A stretch of DNA of 64,000 bases from Acinetobacter tibetensis (GTDB lineage Bacteria > Pseudomonadota > Gammaproteobacteria > Pseudomonadales > Moraxellaceae). The stretch lies in NCBI RefSeq assembly GCF_023824315.1, contig NZ_CP098732.1, forward strand, positions 2,356,001-2,420,000, in the 5' to 3' direction. The notes beneath the pieces are model-generated. The model was not told the origin of the DNA, ran no database searches, and saw nothing but the letters and a program-made list of their open reading frames with translations. Position 1 is the stretch's first letter. The number at the start of each line of letters is the position of its first letter. Below, one piece after another: positions 9,264 to 16,565 of the stretch. The position numbers were made by a program, and so were the translations under genes.

Positions 9264-10376
9264 ATGAATATAGAGTTAGACAAGTTGCTCGAACCCATTT
9301 CGGGTGCAAAAGCATGTGGGGAAGATTTATCCTTTTCCAATGAATTTCACGCCATTAAAAAAGCCAAGACTGAAGATGATCCATCTTTGATCTTAGGCGA
9401 CTGGATTACAGAACCGAAACAAGCTGACTGGAATTTTGTTGCAGAACAAAGTTGCCAACTTCTGATTGAAAAAACCAAAGATATTCGACTGCTCACTTGG
9501 TTATCCGAAGCATGGGCAAATTTATATGGTTTTCATGGCTTAGCGAAGAGTCTGGAACTGTCACACCGCTTATTAGAACAATTCTGGCTCAAGTTACACC
9601 CTGCAATTGAAGAGGATGACTTAGATCAACGCTTGGGATTATTAAAAGGTTTAGTCAATCAACTTCCGCTATTAATCAAAAAAACACCATTGATTGAAAG
9701 TTCGCCAGCTTATTCTTTATGTGATTATGAAAATTTTCTGTATCAGAACAACAATCAAAGAAAACAAGCAGATGATGATACGGTATTTTCGAATCAACTT
9801 GAGCAATTTGACCTCGCACTTGCGCAAAGTTCCCGAACGGTACAATTACAGAATTACCAAAGTTTTGAACAACTTTTATTGCATTGGGAAACCTTAAAAC
9901 TGGTACTAGATCAACTCATGCAACTGGAAGCTCCAAGCTTTGCGCATATCGACTCACAACTTGAAGATATCCATAAATCATTAAAGAAAATTTATAAAGC
10001 GGATCAATTTCAACATGGATCTGACACTTTAGACACTTCATCTACGCTTGAAATATCAACAGACACTCGTCAATTGCCTCAAACAGAAACAGCTTTCGCT
10101 ATGCCCCTGCATTCACAACAAGGTTTTCAGCCTTCCCCACAAAGTCATTTACAAAATCGGGAACAAGCCATCAAAGTTTTACAGGACATTGCCGATTATT
10201 TTCAAACGCATGAACCGCATAGCCCAGTGAGTTATATGCTGCAAAAGACGGTTAAATGGAGTCAAATGCCTTTACATGAATGGTTAGCTCAGGTCATTAA
10301 ACAGGAAAATCCTCTCGAATCTGTTCAAGAATTATTGGGCATCTCCTCAACCAACAATGAAACAAGTAACTGGTAA
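9264..10376 (+). CDS. tssA: Type VI secretion protein TssA
   Basis: A 370-residue TssA protein with the ImpA-like N-terminal domain. It starts LLEPISGAKACGEDLSFS and has the DWNFVAEQSCQLL and WLSEAWANLYGFHGLAKSLEL segments typical of that domain. The middle (about 255-300) is low-complexity Ser/Thr/Gln, and a shorter helical C-terminal region follows. TssA proteins coordinate baseplate priming and tail extension or anchoring. It starts 25 bp after tssH and ends 5 bp before tssK, so it is in one operon with both. Confidence 0.92.
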   Translation: MNIELDKLLEPISGAKACGEDLSFSNEFHAIKKAKTEDDPSLILGDWITEPKQADWNFVAEQSCQLLIEKTKDIRLLTWLSEAWANLYGFHGLAKSLELSHRLLEQFWLKLHPAIEEDDLDQRLGLLKGLVNQLPLLIKKTPLIESSPAYSLCDYENFLYQNNNQRKQADDDTVFSNQLEQFDLALAQSSRTVQLQNYQSFEQLLLHWETLKLVLDQLMQLEAPSFAHIDSQLEDIHKSLKKIYKADQFQHGSDTLDTSSTLEISTDTRQLPQTETAFAMPLHSQQGFQPSPQSHLQNREQAIKVLQDIADYFQTHEPHSPVSYMLQKTVKWSQMPLHEWLAQVIKQENPLESVQELLGISSTNNETSNW

Positions 10377-10381
10377 TTGAC

Positions 10382-11746
10382 ATGTTTAAAGCAGAAAAAA
10401 TTCTTTGGGGCGAAGGCCTATTTTTACGTCCTCAACACTTTCAATTACAAGACCGTTATCACGAACAGCATCTAAATCATACCATTCGCGCGACCATCCC
10501 TTTTGCCTACGGTATTCAAAAGATTACCTTCGATGAAAGCCAATTGAACTTAAACGTTTTGGCTTTAGAAGCAATTGAAATGATCTGGCAAGACGGTGAA
10601 ATTTATGCCGCTCCCTCACGTGACCTTTTACCCGAACCCATTTTATTGGACCATTTAAACTTGCAAGGTGAAATGCAAATTTATTTGGCGATTCCTATCG
10701 TACAAGCCAATAAAAAAAATGTGTCATATGAAAAAAGTTCACAGCCGAGTCGTTATCATTGTTATTTGACTGAAACCCATGACCTGTTTACCGATGCATC
10801 TCCTGCTGAAATTTCCCTATTGCAACGTCGTGCAGAATTTAAGCTATTAGAACCACATATCATGCCAACCCATGAAATGGACGGTTTCTTGTATCTACCC
10901 GTTGGCATGATTAAGCGCCAAAGTTCAGGACATTTTGAACTTGACCCGAAGTTTATTCCACCGTTATTGCATATTGAATCAAATGCAGCATTGTTAAATC
11001 AGTTGAAACGTCTGCTAAATATCATTCGTGCCAAGATTAAAACCGTTCAATCTAATAATCGTGAAAATGAACAAAAACTGATTGAATTTCGTTCTGGTGA
11101 TATTGTGTCTTTTTGGTTGGTCAATGCACTTAATACAGCATATTCTTGCCTCAACCATATTTTTCAACACCCTCAGATTCATCCTGAACGCTTATTTTCT
11201 GAACTGTTACGATTGACTGGTTCTTTATTGACGTTCTCATCCGTCTATGAAGTAGACCAACTGCCCAAATACCAACATCACCAACTGCAACAGAGTTTCA
11301 GTGATTTAGAGCAAATTTTACGAGACTTACTCGATACGATTATTTCAAACCGCTACATCAGTATTAGCCTAAAAGAAACACGTCCATCGTACTGGGTCGG
11401 TAGTCTTGAAACAGATAAAATTACCCGAGATACCCGACTCTATGTTTCTGTCTCGAGTAGCATGATGCAAACGCATGAACTGATTCAAATTGTTCCTTTA
11501 CGCTTTAAAGTGGGTAGTACCATTGACGTCGAACAACGTGTGGTTGCAGCACTTCCTGCGATTCCATTACATCACTTAATGCAGGTTCCAACTGCCATTC
11601 CTGTGCGTTCAGGGGTGAGTTATTTTGAAATTGAACCTCATCATGAACTTTACCAACAGATGTTGTCTTCTGAAACCATTTGTATTTATGTTCCATCTGG
11701 TTTCCAAGACATTAGTATTGAATTAATTGCTGTGATGAATAGCTAA
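10382..11746 (+). CDS. tssK: Type VI secretion baseplate protein TssK
   Basis: A 454-residue TssK/VasE protein of normal length. The N-terminal signature is ILWGEGLFLRPQHFQLQDRY, and the C-terminal receptor-binding-like domain contains VAALPAIPLHHLMQVP. TssK trimers link the baseplate wedges to the cytoplasmic parts of TssL and TssM. It sits between tssA and tssL with gaps of 5 and 12 bp. No defects are visible. Confidence 0.96.
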   Translation: MFKAEKILWGEGLFLRPQHFQLQDRYHEQHLNHTIRATIPFAYGIQKITFDESQLNLNVLALEAIEMIWQDGEIYAAPSRDLLPEPILLDHLNLQGEMQIYLAIPIVQANKKNVSYEKSSQPSRYHCYLTETHDLFTDASPAEISLLQRRAEFKLLEPHIMPTHEMDGFLYLPVGMIKRQSSGHFELDPKFIPPLLHIESNAALLNQLKRLLNIIRAKIKTVQSNNRENEQKLIEFRSGDIVSFWLVNALNTAYSCLNHIFQHPQIHPERLFSELLRLTGSLLTFSSVYEVDQLPKYQHHQLQQSFSDLEQILRDLLDTIISNRYISISLKETRPSYWVGSLETDKITRDTRLYVSVSSSMMQTHELIQIVPLRFKVGSTIDVEQRVVAALPAIPLHHLMQVPTAIPVRSGVSYFEIEPHHELYQQMLSSETICIYVPSGFQDISIELIAVMNS

Positions 11747-11758
11747 GGAATAATAAAA

Positions 11759-12562
11759 ATGAATTCTTCTAGTCAGGCACCCTCTTTGTTTGATGATGGT
11801 CAAATTGGTTCAAATACCTTGCCTTATCACTCTGCGATTGTGAAGCCAACATCCTGCCTAATTGATTTACTGTATGACGGTTTTTATGTGGTTTTTTTAT
11901 TAAGAAACCAATATGTCCCTCAACAACCCGAACAATTTAGACAAAAAGTTCTGGATTTATTACACCGCTTTGAACAGCAGGCACGCAAATTACAATTTTC
12001 TGCCGAAGATATTCATGATGCCAAATATGCCTATTGTGCCTTGTTGGATGAAACTATCGTCACGCAGCAAAATGATGCTTTTTTTAATTTGCAAAATCTA
12101 TGGTTAATTAATCCATTGCAATTAAGCCTGTTTGGTTCACAACTGGCAGGTTATCAATTCTTTGAGGTTTTAGAGCAACTGCGTAGTAAAGGTAAAGACC
12201 GACTCGCCTCACTCGAAGTTTTTCATTATTGCCTACTGTTGGGTTTTCAAGGCAAATATCGGATTGAGTCGATTGAAAGTCTAAACCATTTGGTGGCACG
12301 AATTGGAGATGAAATTGATTACTTAAAAGGGAAAAAAGCAGCATTCTCGCCTTTTTCGGCTCTACCTGATCAAATCAAGAACATCATTCATCGTGAACTT
12401 CCTTTCGTCTGGATTATTCTATTTTTATTGATTTTTAGCCTTCTGGCTTTTGCAGGCTTAAGATATTCGCTTAACCAACAAACGCAGACTTCACTTGCGC
12501 CATTTAATAATGTAATTAGTACGCCTACGGAACAGGCCAATATTACGATTTATTTACCTTAA
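11759..12562 (+). CDS. tssL: Type VI secretion membrane-complex protein TssL (DotU/IcmH family)
   Basis: A 267-residue TssL/DotU protein. The cytoplasmic domain has the family segments CALLDETIV (about 90-98) and LFGSQLAGYQFFEVLEQLR. A single C-terminal transmembrane helix (about 217-238, WIILFLLIFSLLAFAGL) is followed by a short periplasmic tail. There is no C-terminal OmpA-like peptidoglycan-binding domain, so wall anchoring must come from another protein. It belongs to the tssA-K-L operon and precedes two further envelope proteins. Confidence 0.93.
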   Translation: MNSSSQAPSLFDDGQIGSNTLPYHSAIVKPTSCLIDLLYDGFYVVFLLRNQYVPQQPEQFRQKVLDLLHRFEQQARKLQFSAEDIHDAKYAYCALLDETIVTQQNDAFFNLQNLWLINPLQLSLFGSQLAGYQFFEVLEQLRSKGKDRLASLEVFHYCLLLGFQGKYRIESIESLNHLVARIGDEIDYLKGKKAAFSPFSALPDQIKNIIHRELPFVWIILFLLIFSLLAFAGLRYSLNQQTQTSLAPFNNVISTPTEQANITIYLP

Positions 12563-12576
12563 ATTGTTGGTGGCAT

Positions 12577-13161
12577 ATGGCTCAAGAAAAACAAAATACC
12601 CTGCGCATTTTAAAAGCGAACCCTGCAAAACCACAAAAGCGTTCAAGCATTTATGTGATTGCGGGGTTTGTCGGTGGCATTATTTTAAGTTGTGGCTTTT
12701 TCGGTTTTTATCTTTATGCTCAAAACTCTGAAAAAACAACATCCACTGACATAAAACCGAATCAAGCTGAGACAACTACGCATACATCTCCCCTCGAAAC
12801 CAAGCCCGTGGAAAATGCGACTACAGCAGATGAGGATATTGATTATCCGAATCAAATCAATGAACAAGAGATGTCCGCACTGTTTAAACATTCAGTGAAT
12901 AGTCCGACCAATCTCAATAAGCATACTCCAAACAGCTCACCCTTCGCCAATCTGGGTCAGCAACCGGAATTAGCGAGCAAAGATGTGGGCATAATCGAAA
13001 AAAAAGTGCAGAAACCTCAACCTATGACCCCAACGGCAAAGCCACTAGCACAAGGCGTAGTGAAACCTGCATTATTAGATCAACTGGATAAAGAAGCTGA
13101 ATTGGCTCAGCCTCAAGCACAAACCACACACCCATCATCACCTGCTGTACAGTCAAACTAA
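12577..13161 (+). CDS. T6SS-associated single-pass membrane protein (asaE position)
   Basis: A 194-residue protein with a short basic cytoplasmic start, one transmembrane helix at about 27-49 (VIAGFVGGIILSCGFFGFYLYA) and a Pro/Gln/Thr-rich, probably disordered periplasmic part. No catalytic motif is visible. It starts 14 bp after tssL and ends one base before tagX, so it is part of the T6SS operon. Its place between tssL and tagX matches the Acinetobacter-specific gene I recall as asaE. A structural role in the Acinetobacter membrane complex, which lacks TssJ, is plausible but not shown here. Confidence 0.7.
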   Translation: MAQEKQNTLRILKANPAKPQKRSSIYVIAGFVGGIILSCGFFGFYLYAQNSEKTTSTDIKPNQAETTTHTSPLETKPVENATTADEDIDYPNQINEQEMSALFKHSVNSPTNLNKHTPNSSPFANLGQQPELASKDVGIIEKKVQKPQPMTPTAKPLAQGVVKPALLDQLDKEAELAQPQAQTTHPSSPAVQSN

Positions 13162-13162
13162 G

Positions 13163-14131
13163 ATGATTATTTTTATTGGCTGTAGCTTTCTAGCGTTGGT
13201 GATTGGTTTGAGCTTGTTAATGTCTTACGAGCTTCGGCTGCGAACCTTGAATTATGTGCGGATGATTTTACCCAGCAGCAAACAAAAGCTTGGGCACGCA
13301 CGTCATTTTGCACAAGAAATGGGTTATGCCGCTTCTGCTGAGCAAACTCAAACCCATTGGCATTTACAACAATGGTGGATTTTGATTGCTGGATTCTTTT
13401 TATTGGGCAGTATTCTACTGTTTGCCTTTACCCGCCCCATTGATCCAACCAAAGTCGAAGCCAATTATCTGGAAAAAGTCGACCCACAAATTTATGCCTT
13501 ATTGAATGGTGAAATACTGACAGCACCACCAGAGGTCGATGAACAGTTGGTGGACGCTGCAATTGTTGAGGCCATGCAACTAGAACAGCAATATCAAGCA
13601 CAGAACAACAGTGTAACGGCTCAACCTTTCTCTTTAGAGCGGGATACGACATTTGAACAAAGTCATGGGCATTTTGATACTTCATTGATTGACCGTAAAT
13701 GGGATCGGATGAATTTACGCTACAAGCAACGGTTATTGATGGTGTTTAAAATCATGAAGGAACGTTATGGTTATGAACTGGTATTGTTAGAGGGTTACCG
13801 TAGTCCTGCACGTCAAAATATGCTTTCTGGCAATAAAAACACCACGCGTGCTAAAGCCTTCCAGAGCTATCACCAATTTGGCTTGGCTGCGGATGTTGCA
13901 TTTAAACGGGATGGCAAAGTGGTAATTTCTGAACGTGACCCTTGGGCTTGGAAAGGCTATCAACTATATGGTGAAGTTGCCGAGTCGGTCGGTTTAACTT
14001 GGGGTGGACGCTGGAAGTCTATTCATGACTATGGTCATACCGAGTTCCGTATGCCGGGTTTGAAAAAAACAGCAGAAATGGCAGAAAAACTCACTACTGA
14101 AGGACAGCTTTTAGCACAAGAATTAAATTAA
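13163..14131 (+). CDS. tagX: T6SS-associated peptidoglycan endopeptidase TagX (M15/VanY-like)
   Basis: A 322-residue membrane-anchored peptidase. Two transmembrane helices (about 2-22 and 73-93) precede a C-terminal M15 domain. Zinc-ligand motifs are visible: the His of YHQFGLAADV with Asp six residues later, and the His-x-Glu of GHTEFR after WGGRW. TagX of A. baumannii is an L,D-endopeptidase proposed to open peptidoglycan for T6SS assembly. It is last in the operon, starting one base after the preceding stop, and a strong terminator follows at 14194. Confidence 0.88.
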   Translation: MIIFIGCSFLALVIGLSLLMSYELRLRTLNYVRMILPSSKQKLGHARHFAQEMGYAASAEQTQTHWHLQQWWILIAGFFLLGSILLFAFTRPIDPTKVEANYLEKVDPQIYALLNGEILTAPPEVDEQLVDAAIVEAMQLEQQYQAQNNSVTAQPFSLERDTTFEQSHGHFDTSLIDRKWDRMNLRYKQRLLMVFKIMKERYGYELVLLEGYRSPARQNMLSGNKNTTRAKAFQSYHQFGLAADVAFKRDGKVVISERDPWAWKGYQLYGEVAESVGLTWGGRWKSIHDYGHTEFRMPGLKKTAEMAEKLTTEGQLLAQELN

Positions 14132-14193
14132 TAATGTGCCCAATTGGGATGACTGCATACCAAGTCCTATATCTTTATATTATTCATAACAAC

Positions 14194-14225
14194 AAAAAGC
14201 CCTATGGATGAATAGGGCTTTTTTT
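14194..14225. terminator. Bidirectional terminator between tagX and zinc-ribbon gene 1
   Basis: Arms AAAAAGCCCTAT and ATAGGGCTTTTT pair around a 6-nt loop, with A- and T-runs on both sides, so it can stop the T6SS operon from the left and the small gene at 14267 from the right. A similar hairpin is found at 14711, next to the paralogous gene. Confidence 0.85.
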
Positions 14226-14266
14226 AAAACAGGGATATCTGTTTTAATGTTGTTGCTTAATCACTT

Positions 14267-14401
14267 TTATTTTTGAAATTGAGTGCAAGCGCATTTGGTA
14301 CACGGGGGTAAACGATCAGTACCAATTTCTAAGTAGACTCGACGTCCGCATTGAACACAAAAATAGAAGCCTGTTCCGGGTTTTTCGCCAGCAGTAACCA
14401 T
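14267..14401 (-). CDS. Small zinc-ribbon protein, copy 1
   Basis: A 44-residue protein starting MVTAGEKPGTGFYFCVQCGR. It has two Cys pairs, CVQC (15 and 18) and CTKC (34 and 37), with an extra Cys39, giving a minimal zinc ribbon. The start is chosen because a good ribosome site (GGAG) lies 9 nt upstream; the ATG on that site is out of frame. I recognise the general class (small zinc-ribbon-containing proteins) but no function. A terminator lies downstream and a paralogue at 14776. Confidence 0.8.
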   Translation of the reverse strand: MVTAGEKPGTGFYFCVQCGRRVYLEIGTDRLPPCTKCACTQFQK

Positions 14402-14775
14402 CTTTGTTCTCCATAGATTTTAGAAATGGTAACCCTAGTATAACGCGCTTATGCTCAATGTCTATTGATCATTTTAAAAAATAATGGCGTCATAAATGTA
14501 AGAAATAATGTATTCAAAAAATTGGTGAGCTAAACAAAATTTAATCATTTAAGCGAAGCTTTGATTACTTTATGAACATAAATAATGCTTTAGATTACAT
14601 ATAACCTGTTCTTTAGAGCCATTGATCGTGAACTTACTCTCATAGCGGTAGATATACCTGAAAGCATAAATCAGGTTTCGTTCCCTTCAATCCTTTTCTT
14701 GATACAAATAAAAAGCCCTATCTGGTGTGACAGGGCTTTATTCAAAACAGCGGATCACTGTTTGCAGTGTGCAGC
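14402..14775. other. Gap between the two zinc-ribbon genes
   Basis: This 374-bp gap contains the promoter side of copy 1 and the terminator of copy 2 (14711-14740). The middle (about 14435-14700) is AT-rich with no open frame of note and no recognisable RNA. Confidence 0.5.
14711..14740. terminator. Terminator downstream of zinc-ribbon gene 2
   Basis: AAAGCCCT and AGGGCTTT pair around ATCTGGTGTGAC. The A-run at 14708-14714 gives a T-run on the minus strand, so it ends the leftward gene at 14776. It is the duplicated counterpart of the hairpin at 14194. Confidence 0.75.
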
Positions 14776-14919
14776 TTAGGCAATCTTGTTGTTAAATTGA
14801 TTGCCAAGGCATTTGGTACACGGGGGTAAACGGTCTGTACCAATTTCTAAGTAAACGCGGTGTCCGCATTGAATACAAAAATAGAAGCCTGTTCCAGGTT
14901 TTTCGCCAGCGGTTACCAT
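14776..14919 (-). CDS. Small zinc-ribbon protein, copy 2
   Basis: A 47-residue paralogue of the protein at 14267. The first 37 residues are almost identical (CIQCGHRVYLEIG replaces CVQCGRRVYLEIG), with the same Cys pairs at 15/18 and 34/37. The C-terminal tail differs (LGNQFNNKIA), and the extra Cys39 of copy 1 is missing. The same GGAG ribosome site lies upstream. Function unknown; zinc binding is inferred from the Cys pattern. Confidence 0.8.
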   Translation of the reverse strand: MVTAGEKPGTGFYFCIQCGHRVYLEIGTDRLPPCTKCLGNQFNNKIA

Positions 14920-15061
14920 TTTTGTTCTCCATGTGTTTTAGAAATGGTGAACAGATTATAGACAAGCTTTTGAGTTTGTAGAGTCTATTTTGTGACCGCA
15001 GGGGTCAAAAGGTTAAATAAAGGACTTTAAATTTTCATTTTCAATAATTTTCCACTTATGA

Positions 15062-16489
15062 TTATTCATCAGCAACACTTGCAGATGCTTTAGGAATAGC
15101 ATTAACAATGATAACGTCTAAATTTTTTAGTCCCGTATCCTTAACTAATGAATTGAAGGATTCCCAACGCCCTTTAGTAATACCTTCATTATATAAAACT
15201 AAATATATGCCTTTTTGACTTTTCTCTGCTTTTTGATAAATAGGGAGCTGCTTTTCATAACCATGAGCTAATTGATTATTCGATGTTAGCTTAACTTCTA
15301 CTAAAACCTTAGTTGATGCACCTACACTAATTTTAAAATCAACAGGTCCTCTACCTGCATCGGCCTCGGGGGATAAATCTAAATTATTTGCATAACAATA
15401 TGCACTTGCAATTCCAAAAAATAATAATTGTGCTGCTGATTCATGCTTTCTTTTATCTTTATCATCATAAAGTAACTTACTCAGCCCATTATTCTCTATT
15501 AATTCCTTAAAATGCATACATATTTTTTTAACTACTGTATACACATCATCCAAAGTTGGGTTTTTCTTTAAAGTTAATTCTAGAGGTTGTTTAGCTAATA
15601 CATCTTGAGCTGTTCTATACCAAATCACTTCCCCTGTTTTATCTTCATTAAAGTCATAATAACTAGGTCTTGAGTTGGAATAGGCCTCTAACAATTCTTT
15701 CAACAAATCAGGGTATTGTATAAATACATTTTTTACATGTTGCTTCTTTTCTTGGGTAGTAACTGATTTATATGCGTTACCCAACAAATCATTAAAGAAA
15801 ACTCGGAGTTCTTCATTATGGGATTTAATCCAATTAAGATCAGCAAACTCATTTGCAACTGGCAAATCTCTTAAGAACTCTTTAGGTATTAGTATAATCG
15901 GTTCTTTTGTATAAGGATTCTCAGGTAAATTTGCTTGTTTATAATATTTTGAGAATCTTAGTTCTTTTAGCTCAATCTTAAATTCTGCACAAACTCTTTG
16001 TGTATATGCAATCAACTCATCAATTAAAATATTAGTTGTCATATCACTTATTAAATCTGGACCAACACCATCTTCAAAAGCACCAACTAATTCAAAAATG
16101 GCTGGATCCTCGTTGCCAGCTTCGATTATTGCTTTAATATTTTCCAATATCTGTTGTTTCTTTTTCTCTCCTATCCCACTCCCTTGATTACTGGATGAGT
16201 AACCTATACTAAAACCTTTAATTTCATTTGTTTTAAATATACTTAAAGCCTTTTTCCAAAATAAATCTGATTTAGAAGTTTCTTGGGCTTGCTTCAACAA
16301 CCTAATAACTTTTTCAAAAAAATTTTGAATTTTAGAATAAGCATTTTTAAATTCAGGTATTTTTGTATCTCTTATTAAACTTGGATCAATAAAAAGCCTT
16401 GTATCCACCCCCAAAATAGGATCAAAAGCGCCTGTTTCTTCGAATTTCAAACTATCAATTTTATATTCATCTACAAAACTTATAATCAT
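15062..16489 (-). CDS. Orphan protein with C-terminal PD-(D/E)XK nuclease-like domain
   Basis: A 475-residue protein from the ATG at 16489; a TTG four codons upstream at 16501 is possible but less likely. The N-terminus contains FEETGAFDPILGVDTRLFID. The middle is helical and charged. The C-terminal part has a restriction-endonuclease-like pattern: Asp384 in GPVDFKIS, then Glu398-Val-Lys400 in VLVEVKLTS, then a QLPIYQKAEK helix, as in PD-(D/E)XK folds. I do not recognise a named family. It is more AT-rich than its neighbours, stands alone between a housekeeping operon and a small duplication, and could be a defence or DNA-processing gene. Nuclease activity is inferred only. Confidence 0.72.
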   Translation of the reverse strand: MIISFVDEYKIDSLKFEETGAFDPILGVDTRLFIDPSLIRDTKIPEFKNAYSKIQNFFEKVIRLLKQAQETSKSDLFWKKALSIFKTNEIKGFSIGYSSSNQGSGIGEKKKQQILENIKAIIEAGNEDPAIFELVGAFEDGVGPDLISDMTTNILIDELIAYTQRVCAEFKIELKELRFSKYYKQANLPENPYTKEPIILIPKEFLRDLPVANEFADLNWIKSHNEELRVFFNDLLGNAYKSVTTQEKKQHVKNVFIQYPDLLKELLEAYSNSRPSYYDFNEDKTGEVIWYRTAQDVLAKQPLELTLKKNPTLDDVYTVVKKICMHFKELIENNGLSKLLYDDKDKRKHESAAQLLFFGIASAYCYANNLDLSPEADAGRGPVDFKISVGASTKVLVEVKLTSNNQLAHGYEKQLPIYQKAEKSQKGIYLVLYNEGITKGRWESFNSLVKDTGLKNLDVIIVNAIPKASASVADE

Positions 16490-16504
16490 TATACCGTCCA
16501 AATA

Positions 16505-16536
16505 AAAACCCCATCATCAAGATAGGGCTTTTTTTG
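16505..16536. terminator. Terminator downstream of acnD
   Basis: The stem pairs CCCATC with GATAGGG (one bulge), with A- and T-runs on both sides. On the minus strand it ends in TTTTTATTT, stopping the prp operon just before the orphan gene. That gene therefore probably needs its own promoter or read-through. Confidence 0.6.
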
Positions 16537-16565
16537 AACAATATCAATAATGTTTAACTAAAGTA

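Larger units (their letters stand above)
14194..14949. repeat. Diverged tandem duplication (copies 14194-14431 and 14710-14949)
   Basis: Two direct copies of about 240 bp. Each contains, in the same order, a GCCCTAT/AGGGC terminator, a second small hairpin (AAACAG...CTGTTT), a zinc-ribbon gene of 44-47 codons and a shared upstream stretch ending TAGAAATGGT. Gene similarity is high up to codon 37 and the 3' ends differ. About 280 bp of unrelated DNA separates the copies. Confidence 0.75.

Noticed and set aside
1..14131. T6SS effector/immunity genes
   Set aside because: No vgrG, PAAR, toxin or immunity gene is visible in this part; every gene matches a structural, accessory or assembly component.
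16482..16489. TATAAT overlapping the start codon of the orphan nuclease-like gene
   Set aside because: Transcription from it would begin after the start codon, no good -35 lies 17 bp upstream and no later in-frame start suits the protein.
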